NCBI GenBank assembly: GCA_963575745.1
Contig: CAUYUJ010000337.1
Span: forward strand, 60,001 to 124,000
Length of the DNA stretch: 64,000 nt
Source: Prorocentrum cordatum
Lineage: Eukaryota > Sar > Dinophyceae > Prorocentrales > Prorocentraceae
Direction: 5' to 3'
Made by a program: the position numbers and the translations under genes. Below the pieces are notes generated by a model, which was not told the origin of the DNA, ran no database searches, and saw only the letters and a program-made list of their open reading frames with translations. Of the stretch, positions 41,696 to 54,030 are shown piece after piece (position 1 is the stretch's first letter; every line of letters starts with the position of its first letter).

Positions 41696-44600
41696 GCGCC
41701 GAGAGGGGGAAACTGGCGACGGCTCCGTGCGGCACTGGGCGGCGCAAAACAGAAGCGGGCGCGGGCGGCCCGCGGAAGGGCAGCGGTCTGGGGGGGCAGG
41801 GGAGGCAAAGCAGAGCCCAAACCCGTTGCCGAAGGGAGATCACCCCGAACGTCGGCGACGGTGGGGGGCGCCGAGACCGGGGCGACCTACGAGGCGCAAG
41901 GCGTGGAAGTGAGAGGCGGCCCAGCGACGCGCAGCGGCGCAGCAATCCATGGCGGGAAGAAGCAAAGCCGCGCAACGTGGGGGGGCGGCGGGCCCATTTC
42001 GCCAGCGGGGCGACAGCCGGCGCCGCGGCGTGCCTGACCGAGGCGAGGCAGCGCGAAGCACGCGAGGCCCAGACCCCAGTGGGCGCCGAGGCCAAACAGG
42101 GCGAGTGCCGAGCCCGGGCGGGCCACAGGCACAGGCGTGGAGCAAGGCAGCGGCGAGCGGCGGCGAGCGCCAGCCGAAGGCGGGGGGCGCGAGATGGCCG
42201 CGCCCAATTGGGGGGCGCCGGGCCAGGTGGGGCGAACGAGGTGGGCGCCGAGGCCAACGGGCCAACTGGGCAGAAGCCGACGGCGGCAAGGTGCCGAGGG
42301 GGCATCGGCGGCCAGGCGCCAGCAGCCGGCGCTGGGGGGGCGGTCAGAACGCCGAGCAGATGGGGGGGACACAAGCAATGTGTGTGGCGAGTGTGGCCCG
42401 GCCAGCGAAACGCGGCGCGGGCCAGCGAGGCGCCGCGGGCGGCGCCTGGGCAAAACCTGCACCAGGCCGGCGCACCAGGAGTCATGGGGCAGCGGCGGGG
42501 CAGGGCGCCTGGGCGCGGGCGGCGAGGGGCGGCCCGGAGGCCGCGAGCAGGCGGCAAGACCAGCTCGCCGTGGCAGGGCCCGCCCAGGCAGGGCGGCAGC
42601 GGCGGGTACCAGCCAAGCGCCGCCAGCCATGGCAGCCAGTGACACCCCCACGCGGGCGTGAGAGCGCAACCCCGGCGCAGCGGCGGCGCCGGCGGCTGCC
42701 GGGGGGGGCGGGCCCCGAGCGAGAGCTGGAGGCCTGCGGGGGGCGGCGCCGAATAAGTGCGCGATGACGGGGCTCCGAGGGGGGGCGGCGAGGCAGGCCC
42801 TGGGCAGGGACTGGAGGTCGGCGAGGGGGCGCCGAATAGGTGCGCGATGCAAGACGGCCAAGAAGGCGAGGAGGGGCGTGCATCGGCCGGGGCGGCCACT
42901 GCCAAGGCAGGGTCGTCAAACTCAGCGCGGGGCAAGGCGGCGGGGCAGCTGTGTGAAAGCTACCGGCGGTGGCTGCTGGAAGCTGACCAGCGCTGGCGGG
43001 AAGGGTCATTGCTGGGCCGAGAGGAGCCCGCCGGCCGCTTCCCTCTCCGACGCGGCGGGGCCCCTTTACCTTTCGCGAGCTCAGCGCCCTGTCTCCTCTT
43101 GTCAAGTTCTCGATGCCACTCAGTATTCCAATCGACTTGTGCGCCTTTCCTCCAGCAGAACCTGCAAGCGTCGCGATTGGCCTCGCTGAGGCCGCGCGCG
43201 AAACCTCGGCGGGATTTCGAATTGTGGCGCTGGAGGTCTTTAGCGGGGTGGGGCCCGCGCTCCCGGTCGCAGACGGCGTTCCGCCCGATGGCCAGCGCGG
43301 GGCCGCGTGCCTTCTTGAGGCGGCTGGTCACTGCTCCCAGTCCTCCCTTGCGTTAGTTCGGCGGTTCCAGGTCGAGCGCCAAGTCGCCTGGCGCCTCGGC
43401 TCGTCTCAGAGACCGCCCGCGTTGTCCGACTGGGGCGGGGGCGGCGCGAAAGGGGGCAGGTGGCGAGGTGCCGGCCCCCGTCTCCGAGGCGGGGCTCTTT
43501 CCGCTGAGCCTCGTCCGCGCCGCCTCTGGGGGGCGCCTGGGCTGCGCTGCTCGCCAGCCGGGGGGGGGGGTGCGCACTGATTCTTCCTCTGCGGCCTGCG
43601 ATGCGTCGGCGTCAGGCTGATCGGCCAGCGGGGCATCCGCGTGATTGGGGCTGGAAGAAGGCGGCGCGCTGACCGCTGGCAGAGAGGAGGTGCTGGGGCT
43701 GCGCCGTCTCCTAGATCGCCCACTGGCAGGGCTCGCCGGGAGCCCCCCCCCCCTCGCCCCAGTCGCAAGATCATCTAAGGTGGGGCCCGCGCGAGGCTGA
43801 GCGGGGGCTGGAGCTCCTCCCTGTCTGGCCCCGCCTAGCCGCATGGGGGAGCTTCTGACGACTCCGCGCGCGCGCGCCCCCTCCCCCCCCCCCGCGCCCC
43901 GAGGAGGTGGGGGATTGGCTGGAGGCGCGCCGCTCCGGGTCTGGCCTCGGAGGCGCTGGGGGGGGCGGCAGTCTGGGTTGCTCCGCGTGTGGGGCGCCGT
44001 TGCTGGGGCGCTGGGCTGTCGACTCTCCCTTGGGCTCGGATCCTGGAGGGCAGCCAGCTGCCGCCCGCGTGGGGGCGTTTTGGAGGGCCCCATGTGAGGG
44101 TGGGCCTCTTCTTTGCTGCAGTTGCGCGGAAACCCCGCGCGAGTGGGTGCTGGAGCGACGTTTTCCCCGTTGCGTCCAAGTAGCCGAGCAAGATTTCCTG
44201 GCTATACCACGCCGGGTCTCGCCCCCTCCGGGGCGCTCGAAGGTCTTGCTTGCTGCGGTGCGCATCCCAATCGTCGGGCACCTCGTGCGAGCTGGAGGGA
44301 CTTGGGAGTCCTGGCGATGGAGGTGGTTGACCAGAAGGGCCAGGGTTGCGCGCTTAGCGTCCCATTGAGGATCCCACTGCGGGGTGGAGTCGCCGCATGC
44401 GGAAACCAGAAACTCATGGCAGCACACCTCGGGTCAAGCTCTGGGGTGAGAGGGGTATCCCATGCCTCTCTAAGACTGGCGTAGCGAGGAGTCAACGTTT
44501 CTTGCCGTCCACGTCCTCCAGCGCTTGTCCACCTCTGGAGAGACTGACTGTCTGGATAAGCGCCACCATGACGTACGCGATTGTGTTGTCAGCACTCCTG

Positions 44601-44880
44601 GGCGCCTTGTCAGGAAGGGTGCGCGTGGCTGCCTGCAGGGTGGCAGTGGCTCTCACACTCAGGCGGGGCATGCCCGAGGATTGACGGATTGACGCTAGGG
44701 AGGCCATCCAGGAAGCTAGGGGGGGCGTCGCACGGTCGGCTGTCTGATCCGCCCGTGTGCTGCCGCATGCCCTTGGTGTTGAGGCAAACCTTCTCGGCTG
44801 GCGACGCGCCATGGGGGGGGGCTGCGAGGGTCTGCGGGGCGGCCGCTGGATGACGCCCTGCCTCGCCGCGAAGACGCCTT
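41696..44880. other. GC-rich region without a confident gene
   Basis: Long open frames on both strands reflect GC content. Minus-strand stretches at 44,160-44,270 (DPAWYSQEILLGYLDATGK) and 44,520-44,700 ([20 protein letters not shown]) look protein-like, but I cannot name them or join them. Confidence 0.35.
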
Positions 44881-44887
44881 GCATCTC

Positions 44888-45337
44888 TCTCTCTCTCTCT
44901 TTTTTGTCTCTCTCTCTCTCTCTCTCGCACACACACGCGCACACACACGCACACACGAACACACACGCACACACACACACACGAACGCACACAAACACAG
45001 ACACACACACACACACACGCACACACACACACACACACGCACACACACACACGCACACACACACACGCACACGCACGCGCACAAGCACACACACACACGC
45101 ACACACAAACACACACACACGCACACACACACACACGCACGCGCACGCGCACGCGCACGCGCACGCGCACGCGCACGCGCACGCGCACGCGCACGCGCAC
45201 GCGCACGCGCACGCGCACGCGCACGCACACCGCACACGCAGACACACACAGACACACAGACACAGACACAGGCACAGACACAGACACAGACACAGACACA
45301 GACACAGACACAGACACAGACACAGACACAGACACAG

Positions 45338-45368
<31 letters not shown>

Positions 45369-45656
45369 CGCACACACAAACGCACACACACACACACGCA
45401 CACACACGCACACACAAACGCACACACACACACACACGCACGCACACACATGACACACACACACACACGCACGCACACACGCACACACATGTGAACACGC
45501 ACACACACACACACACGCACACACACATACACACAGACACGCACACACGCACGCACGCACGCACGAACGCACACACACACATGACACACACACACGACAC
45601 ACACACACACTCACACACACCACACACACACACGCACACGCACGCGCACACACAGA
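44888..45656. repeat. long CT/CA compound microsatellite
   Basis: About 770 bp: (CT)n at 44,888-44,928, then ACACAC with regular CG steps (ACACGC), a (GCGCAC)n block at about 45,136-45,232, an (ACAGAC)n block at about 45,240-45,340, and more ACACGC. Most of it is alternating purine-pyrimidine. Confidence 0.97.
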
Positions 45657-47635
45657 GACTTTCAACGAACAGCCTGCCAAGGCTGCGCCCTTGTCCGAAC
45701 TCCAGCGGTGGGACAGTTTGTATTCGGGAACCCGGAATGGCCGAAGAAGTGGAACCCGGGCAGGCACAGTTCTGGCGTCAGCAGCAACTCGGCCCCGCCC
45801 TCCTTGGCCGACCTGGGAGTGCCGGTGGAAGACGGCAAGCAAGCTTCTTCCGGGGTAGCGCTGGACGAGAAAAGCCCAAAACCTTTACCATCCAAGACGA
45901 CCATGACTCCGATGCGGCTTCCAAGAACCCCTGCAAAAGCCCCAAACGCATGGTGTCGGGATGTGCCGGAGGCCACTAGCTAGCAGGCTTCTTCAGGGGT
46001 GTGCTGGTCGACGTTAGGGACTTAAGAACCTGTTCTGGGCTTCCCCGAGATGCCCATGACCTGGACATCTGTTCGAGCTGTCCGGGGTGAAGCTCGGGCT
46101 CGCGTCGAACGACACTAGGAACGGATGGAGCCTCCGAGCTCTTGCCTGGACGTTAGCTTGGTGGGCGAAGTGAGGCTGGGTCGCTGGGAGAGGCTCTTCG
46201 AAGTCCCCGTGAGCGTGGAGGTCTCCAGCGAGAGCCCCCCGATGGACCACCGATGGTTCGGGACTTTCCTGGACGCCGACGGAAATCTTTCCCACGCCGC
46301 CAGGGTCAACATGGAGCGCTGAAGTAGCTCACCGAATTGCTGCCGTAGACTGAACCCGAGGAGAACAGGATTCGAAACGAATCTCGAGGCTGATGGTCCT
46401 CAGGCATTGGAACAGCAAGACCGATTGAAGGATCTCAGAGTTCTCCATCGATTTGCCATCCACGAACGTCCTACATAAGCTGGGTCATCATCTTCATGGC
46501 CTGCCAGAGCCATTAACACATCGCAGCAATACTTACGAGGACTACAAAAATAACTCTTAGTGTTTTGGGACTTCCACGGAGAGCTTGTCATGAGCGTACG
46601 GGCTGCGCTGGAAGCAGTCTTGGTGGCGCCCCCCTCCATCACAGCGTGGGCCTGAGGGAGTGGGTAGTACTGCTTCTTCCCGCGAGAGTTGCGATGACGG
46701 TGGTCTACATTTGTGCATGACACACCTGCCTGAACAACGACATCGCCTGCCGCCGCCGTCCGCCTGCCTCGCACGCGCAAGCCCCAACTCGGTAGCCGAT
46801 ATTGTCCCGCTCTACCGCGTCCTGCTGAGCAACGATAGCGCCTGCTCCCACTGCCCAACTCTCTCGCACGCGACGACTCCCACGTTGTAGCTAATTTGCA
46901 GGAAACTTCGTCCGCGTCAGAGCTCGCAGAGTCAAGGTATGCATCGTCTGTCACGGGGTCCCTCTTCAAATCATAAGCCGAGCGTTAGCGACCGACCAAA
47001 TAAAACGTTGGGCCATCTGGCTCTTCTCGAAAGAAGCCTTCCCTCCTCCCCCTACCCCCCCTTTCTGAGCGTGGCCGACTGATTGATCTGTGATGGCCCC
47101 GGAGCCCGAACTTGGGCGAAAACGCTAGGCGTCAGGAAATTAGCAACGTCCGAACCTTAGGTCCCGCGGCGGCTGTTCGGGACGATTCGGGCACCCCCTG
47201 GACGCCCTCGGCGAGGCGCAGCTGCTGGAAGGTATCCCGAGGCTGGAAAAACTGTAGGAATCTACGGGAACCTCCAGAAACCTCCCGTCGCGATATTTCT
47301 GCGAAGTTATCAGAGCGGACGACCTGGCGACCTCCCGCAGCTCGGCCTCCCACTCGCCAGGGGCGTTCAGCGCGCCCTGCCAGAGCGCGAGCCGGACCGG
47401 CCTGCTGAAGCGGGCCCCCGCTGGCGCCGCCCCGGGCCCCATGGCAACGGCAGGTGAGCCAGCGTTCCTTGCCCCGTGATCGTCGGCCTTGGCCCCCACG
47501 AGCGTGAGATTCACCAAACAAAGTTTGCACTGAAATGTTCTGATTCTTACTTGTCTTCTAAAAGAACTAAAGAATTGGGTGGGTGCGTCGAAAATTCGCC
47601 ACCTTCCAGCCCGTTACCGCCCGTTGCCGCCCGCT
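45657..47635. other. unassigned sequence
   Basis: No gene is secure. Minus-strand 47,300-47,520 (GARFSRPVRLALWQGALNAP, EWEAELREVARSSALI) and 46,800-46,960 read protein-like and may be exons of something unknown. Confidence 0.35.
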
Positions 47636-47638
47636 GCG

Positions 47639-47751
<113 letters not shown>

Positions 47752-48004
47752 TTTCACCGGGGTCCACGCTGGCAAGCGTTGTTCCCCAAACAGTGCTCGC
47801 ATTTAGAGGCTCTTACCTGTCTCATATAGAACTGAGCCTGGTTGCTCGTTCCACCGCCTTGTAGCCGCCCGTCGCCGAACCACTTGGTCACGATTTTGAT
47901 TGTGCGAGGCTCGAAACAATGACCGTGCGCCGTTCCTGGCAACTTGTGGCCGCCCGTGGCCGCCGTCCGTCGCCGGGAGAGTTTAGTCGCGATGTTGACT
48001 GTGC

Positions 48005-48300
48005 GAGGCTCGCACTTTGCATTGCTTTGCACTGCTCCACATTTAATTGCGTCGCTTTGCATTGCGTTGCGCTGCTTTGCATTGCTTTGCCTTGCTTTGT
48101 CTTGCTTTGCATTACATTGCTTTGCATTCCTTCGCGTCGCATTGCATTGCATGGCTTGGTCTTGCATTGCGTGCAGTGCATTGCATTGCTTCGCATTGCT
48201 TTGCATTTCTTCGTGTTACTTTGCACTGCGTTGCATTATTGTGTCTCGCCTTGCAGTGTTTTGCGTTGCTTCGCGTTGCTTGACATTGATTTGCGTAGCA
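48005..48300. repeat. TTTGCATTGC-type array
   Basis: About 30 copies of a 5-10-bp phrase (TTGCATTGC, CTTTGCATTG, GCATTGCTTTGC) follow in tandem. The minus strand reads as Asn/Lys/Gln/Cys repeats and is not a gene. Confidence 0.9.
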
Positions 48301-49095
48301 GAGCACATGAGGGAGGTGGAGGGAGAAAGACGAGGTGGAAGGGGATGATGAGGTTTGCATTTGTCTCGTTGTGGCCTTGCGTAACACAGCGCTTGCGTAC
48401 AGCACAACACGCCCAAAGGAAACGTCGACAACAACCATTGGATATCGACGATTTTGCCGTGCTCGGGCTCACTCGGGGCGGTTCTCGAAGCTCTCTTGGG
48501 CTGTTTGGGGGGTCTCGTCGGAGCTTGTTGGGGGCCTCTCAGGGGTCTGGGGTGCGTTGGATGCCTCTGGGGGGCCCTGGGGTCCTCTCGGAAGTCTCTG
48601 GAGGCCTCCTGCCCCCGCTCGTGGGCTCATCTTGGGCCTGTTCTGGGGTGGTCTGGAACTGTGCTGGGCGCCTCTTCGGCGGTGCCGTCTTGGCCCGTTT
48701 TGGGGCCGTCTTGGGGGTCTCTTAGGCGATCTTAGCGCGATCTTAAAAGCCTCTTCGGCCGACTTCAAGCGTTGGAGACGTGAAATGATGAGCAGGCCAA
48801 ACACCATAGAAACAAAACACATGCAACTTAACGAAATTAGGTTCTCCAGGGCGCCCACGGGAGGCCTCTCGGAGCTCTCTTGAAGTCTCTTTGACGCCTC
48901 CTGGGAAACTGGAGAGCCGCCCGAAAGCTATCCTGGGTTGCTTGGGGGCGTTGTGGGCCTTTCTTGTGCGTTCTGGGGGCTACTTGGGGTCGTCTTGGGC
49001 TGTCGCTGCCTGGGGGGCCTTTTAGCGTGGCGCTGGGGGCGCAGCCAAAGTGTGATCGAGGTGGAGGGCGCCCCGGGAAGGGACCGGCGCAATTG
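48301..49095. repeat. degenerate GGCCGTCTTGGGG-type short repeats
   Basis: From 48,455 to 49,020 the plus strand is made of phrases such as CTCTTGGGCTGTTTGGGGGG, GGCCGTCTTGGGGGTCTC and GGGGTCGTCTTGGGCTG. This is the inverse complement of the family at 37,590-37,980. No coding function inferred. Confidence 0.55.
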
Positions 49096-49100
49096 TGATA

Positions 49101-49128
49101 TCTACATATATATATATATATATATATG
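49101..49128. repeat. (TA)n tract
   Basis: ACATATATATATATATATAT followed by GTGCGCGCGC, directly before the coding repeats of the R2-like element. Confidence 0.95.
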
Positions 49129-49137
49129 TGCGCGCGC

Positions 49138-49470
49138 CTGGTCCCAGCAGCGCGGCAGAGAGCGGGGCGACCCGCAATGCGACAGAAAGCTGCAGCCCAT
49201 GGACGTCGACAGCCGCGAGTGGCCATTGCGGCGCGGCAGAGAGCAGCACGACCCGGAGCAGCACGACAGAGAGCAGCAGCCTTTGGACGTTGACATTCGC
49301 GAGTGGCCACAGCAGCGCGGCAGAGAGCAGCGCGACAGAGATCAGCAGCCCTTGGACGTTGACATCCGCGAGCGGCCCCAGCAGCACGGCAGAGAGCAGC
49401 GCGACCCGGAGCAGCACGACAGAGAGCAGCAGCCCTTGGACGTTGACATCCGGGAGTGGGGCCAGCAAGC
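49138..49470 (+). repeat. coding minisatellite at the N-terminus of the R2-like ORF
   Basis: Units of about 63-87 bp, all multiples of three, encode variants of REQRDREQQPLDVDIREWPQQ-type repeats (five to six copies, Arg/Glu/Gln-rich). Lengths in codons keep the frame open, so the array could be translated. Confidence 0.75.
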
Positions 49471-51901
49471 GAGCGGAGAGCAGCACGACCAGAACCGCGA
49501 CCACGAGGCCGACGAACCGCATCCTGGATCGCGGTGGTCAGGGTCATCTCGTCTCAGCGGCCGAGCTCTTCCACCTGTTCCACGCCGCAGCTGCGCTTCA
49601 TCGGTCACAAGTGCTTCACGCACATCATCGCGCCCGCTGGCTTGCCCCAGCGCCCGCGCGCCTCGACCCCGGGCGCCGGCCGCGCTGTCCCCAGCGCTCG
49701 ATTGTGTTCACGGCGTGCTCAGCACCCTGCCACCTCTGCTCGTTATGGGGCCGCTCCATATCCTTCCAGTGCTGGGCAGCTTTTGCCCGGCCCAAGCGGC
49801 GCATGTTGCTCTCGGACCTTTTCTTCGCGGGCCATCCCACCCTGCTCTCATTCTTGTGGCGGCGTGCATCGGACACACCCCTCTGCGATTCTCACGTTGG
49901 GGGGCGGTGGTGCACGGAGGCCTCGTGCAGCGAATTGTAGCTTCTTTGTGCACGTACGCTGCGGCCTCCGACGTGCACTTCAATCGACCGCTCTGCGAGG
50001 CGCTAACCGTCGCCTGCACGGTCGCTCTCAGCCCCGCTGGTTACTCCAGCTTGTCCTCGAAGACGGCCTTCGCCAGCCATGCTGTCTCGTTGGTTCGGGC
50101 CGTCGCCGCGCCCGCCTTCCCCGCCAGCCCAGCGGTGCCGGCCCGCCAGGCTGCCCCGGCCGACTCGCCACAGGGCGCCCCTGCTCCTCGTGCTGCCCCT
50201 CCAGCGGGCCCACCCGCCGCGCCGCCGCTGGCGCCGGCCGCGGGTCAAGCGGCAGAGACGGAGTGGGCAGTTGACGTCGTGCCGCACCGCCGCTCCTGCG
50301 CGTGCCAAGCCAGCGCTTGCCGCAGGCCTTTCTCCAAAGGCGACCTGCGCGTGCACCGCGCATCCCTTGCCTTGGCTCACAGGAATTATTGCTGCCCGAG
50401 TTGCGTGGATGGCGGCCTCGGCCCATCTGACCTGGTCCAGGGGGGCGCTCTCCCTCCGCCAGAGGCCCAGCCGGAGCTGCGCCAGTCTCGCGGCCAACCG
50501 GGGCGCCCCACGCGGGCGCATCACCTTGCCGAGTCACGCGCTGGACGCCTGCGCCGCCGCGCGGTCAGCCAGGCGCAGGCGCCGAGCCGCAGGGCCCCGC
50601 GAGAGGACGACGACGCTGACGACGACATCGCGCGGCCGCCTTGTCCCGACGCCGACGGCGGATCGGCCCAGACGCCCCCCCACCTGAACTGGTGGGGCGG
50701 CGTGTCGTACGACGAGCTGGGAACGGACATTCGGGCCGTCGGATCCGCCCCAGAGCCGCTGGCGAACTCCCTGGCCGCGCTCCGATGGGGCCGTTACAAC
50801 CGCCTCCCTCGACGCACAGCGGGCCGGGGATCCCGCCGCTGCCAGCAGGGCAGGCAAGCTGTTGACTTTTTTTTCGACGGGGTTACCCTCTTCGCCCCGA
50901 CTCGGGCCCGCGGGGGACGGAGCGCCAAGAACAGCGGAGGGCTGTCCAAGGTCCTTGCGCGACGCATCCGCATGGCCTGGCGCGGAGATTGGGGGGCCAT
51001 GTGGCGCGAGTCAGTCGCTGCCGCCGCGGCCGGGGCCCCCGCTGCCGCGCGGGGGCGCGCTTGCCGACCGCGGGGCGCGGCGAGAACCGTGGAGACCTTC
51101 CTCGCCGAGGGCCTTGTCTCCAAAGCCATGGCCTCGGCGACTCGCGCAGCCACGGTGGTCGCCGACGCCAGCGCGCGCGACGAGCTTCGGAACCTTTTTC
51201 CACGGGGCGCCGCCGCCGCCGCAACCGCAGCGCAGCCCCCCGACGACGAGACCCTGGAAAAGCTGCAGCACGCCGTGCGCAAGGCCATCGAGCAGGCCCC
51301 GCGGAGATCTGGCCCAGGGCCTAACGGTACCCGCTTCGAGCACAGGAAGACTTTGCCGGCGGACTCCGCGGCGCTGGAGGCGAATTGCCAGGTGGCCGTA
51401 GCCTTCCTCATCGGCGACCTACCTGCCGACTTCACTGAGGCCAACCTGGGGGCCCGGCTGGTGGCGCCGCGGAAGAGGAACGGAATGGCGCGCGGGAGTG
51501 TCCTCCGCAGGCCGGCGGCGAAAGCGGCTTGCGAAGTCTTCGGGGAGGAGCTGAAAGACGGGCGCGGCCCGCCACCAGTTCGCGGTCGGCACAAGGGCGG
51601 GTTGCGAGCGGGTTCACACAATTGCGTCGCCGCGTTGGCCGAAACGCTACCAGGGGCAGCCGTGTTGGCCTTCGCCGCTACCAACGCGTTCAACGCCTTG
51701 CCCCGGCAAACGGTGCTGGGCGCAGTCGCCCGCCGAGCGCCGAGCCTCCCCCCCGCCGCCAACGCCCGGCCGACGCGCCATGCGACGCACGTTTTCTGGG
51801 GCGACCGCGGCAACCCCGCGCCCGTGTCCGCCCAGAAAGGCGTCGACCAGGGATGCCCCCTCAGCCCTGCTTTTTCGCCCTGGGTATCGCGGGCGCCCTA
51901 G
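49471..51901 (+). CDS. R2-like ORF, frame 2: PARP-type finger and N-terminal half of RT
   Basis: After an Ala/Pro-rich part comes HRRSCACQASACRRPFSKGD (50,286-50,345), then HRNYCCPSCVDGGL (50,380-50,420). The spacing of Cys and His is like a PARP-1-type zinc finger, a module I recall in dinoflagellate reverse transcriptases. The reverse transcriptase begins near 50,940 (LSKVLARRIRMAWRGDW) and shows PRRSGPGPNGTRFEHRKTL (about 51,300-51,350), TEANLGARLVAPRKRNG, VLAFAATNAFNALPRQTVLG (motif A region, about 51,665) and KGVDQGCPLSPAF (motif B, about 51,838-51,876). Motif A has A-A-T-N-A-F where an Asp is expected, a likely inactivating change. The frame ends at TAG 51,899-51,901, past the T-run shift. 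Confidence 0.7.
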
Positions 51902-53067
51902 CCCGCGCGCGCGAGCGCCTCCAGCGACTGAGCCCCGCCTCACGCATTTTCTCCTATCTCGACGATGTCCCCGTGGTGGTGCAGGCTCACGACGTCGCGC
52001 GGGAAGAAATGGCTCGAAAAGGCCTGGAGCTCAACGCGACAAAGACTCAGGTGTGGGCCGCCAGCCCAATCACCGCGGTGCCCCCTCAGCTCGACGGCGG
52101 CAACGGCTTCCCCTCCGCCCGGGAGACCGCGCCCCGCGCTCACCTTGGAAGCTGGGCCTTCTGCTTTCAAAGCGTGGCGACCTGCCTCGGCGCCACCTCG
52201 GCAGAGGCTGCGCGAGCTCGCTGCCCTCAGACGGCAGACACTTGGCGCCGGGCCGAGGCGGAGCTCGACCAGCAAGAGGTGAAGACCGACCCCCAGGACT
52301 GGGCAGCCCTCCCGGCCGAGCCCTGGACCGAACAACAGGGACACTGGGGAAAGAGGGCCTCTGCCGCCAAGGGAGAGCGACTCCTCTAGACCCTGAGCGA
52401 GGACGGCCAGCTCGCTCTACGCGGAGCCGGGAAACCTGGCGCAGGGGCCTGGCTCCTGCCGCGCGAGGGGGGCGACGCGCTTCTGCCAGGCGCCCACTTC
52501 CTGGCCAACTTGCGCACGCGCCTCAGCTGCGACGTCTGCACCCCGGGCGCGCGCCGCCAGCGCCGCAAACATGGCGGCCCCTTATGCGGGGAGGTGCCGG
52601 AAGCCAAGGGCCGGCGCGCCCAGAAGTGCGGGTGCGGGGGCAGCAGACGCTACAGGCGCAACTCCTTGCGCGACCGGAGCGCGCCCCGGCACTACGCGCA
52701 GACAAGCCGCCGGGCCGTGGCCGAGCAGCGCGCCCCTGCTTGGGGCCGCCAGCACCCCGACACCGGCGCTCGGGGGGAGGCCGCCCTCGACGCGGCCACG
52801 CGCGACGCCGCCGCCAACGCCCTCGTCTACGTGGACTGGTCTGTGATCTGCGAACACAGCGACAACAACGCTCGCAGGCAGGCCGGGGCTCACACGGACG
52901 GGGTCGCGGCTGCTCAGGCGGTTGACAGAAAGCGGGCGCGCTGCCCCCCCTCCGGCGGGGAGCTTGCCCCTGCCGCCCTGGAGACTGGCGGCCCCCAGCG
53001 GACGAGCTGGTCGCCTTCGCCCGCCCCTGCGGCCGGGACCTGCCAGAGGCCGAGCGGCAAGGCCTGA
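51872..53067 (+). CDS. R2-like ORF, frame 1: RT active site, zinc region, endonuclease-like end
   Basis: Continuing in frame 1: FFALGIAGALARARERLQRL, then SYLDDVPVVVQ (YLDD at 51,953-51,964) and LELNATKTQVWAAS (motif D region). TAG at 52,387-52,389 interrupts, but the frame goes on as TLSEDGQLALRGAGKPGAGA. Next comes a zinc-binding stretch, LSCDVCTPGARR...GPLCGE and AQKCGCGGSRRYRRNSLRD (about 52,520-52,680), then ALVYVDWSVICEHSDNNARR, TDGVAAAQAVDRKRARCP (about 52,820-52,945). The last part resembles the restriction-like endonuclease region of R2-type elements (Asp followed by a downstream Lys). It ends at TGA 53,065-53,067; the C-terminal tail SSTWRKIQRRLAFGSAEML continues in frame 3 to 53,141. 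Confidence 0.65.
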
Positions 53068-53141
53068 TCTCCTCCACCTGGAGGAAGATCCAGCGCCGCC
53101 TTGCCTTCGGTAGCGCAGAAATGCTTCTTGGCGCCGCGTAA

Positions 53142-54030
<889 letters not shown>

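Larger units (their letters stand above)
49140..53141 (+). mobile_element. R2-like non-LTR retrotransposon with PARP-type finger, frame-broken
   Basis: Order on the plus strand: repeated N-terminal segment, PARP-type zinc finger, reverse transcriptase with YLDD, Cys/His zinc region, and a C-terminal part resembling the restriction-like endonuclease end of R2/CRE-type elements. Frames used are 2, then 1, then 3. The breaks are a 1-base deletion in a T-run (51,871-51,875), TAG at 52,387-52,389 and a shift near 53,065. The 5' boundary is unknown; coding-like sequence ends at TAA 53,139-53,141. Confidence 0.75.

Noticed and set aside
41025-42935. 636-codon Pro/Ala/Leu-rich minus ORF
   Set aside because: GC-rich tandem-repeat sequence; no domain and frames on both strands are equally open.
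44492-45842. Cys-Val repeat ORFs on the minus strand and Thr-His repeats on the plus strand
   Set aside because: Translation of the CA microsatellite.
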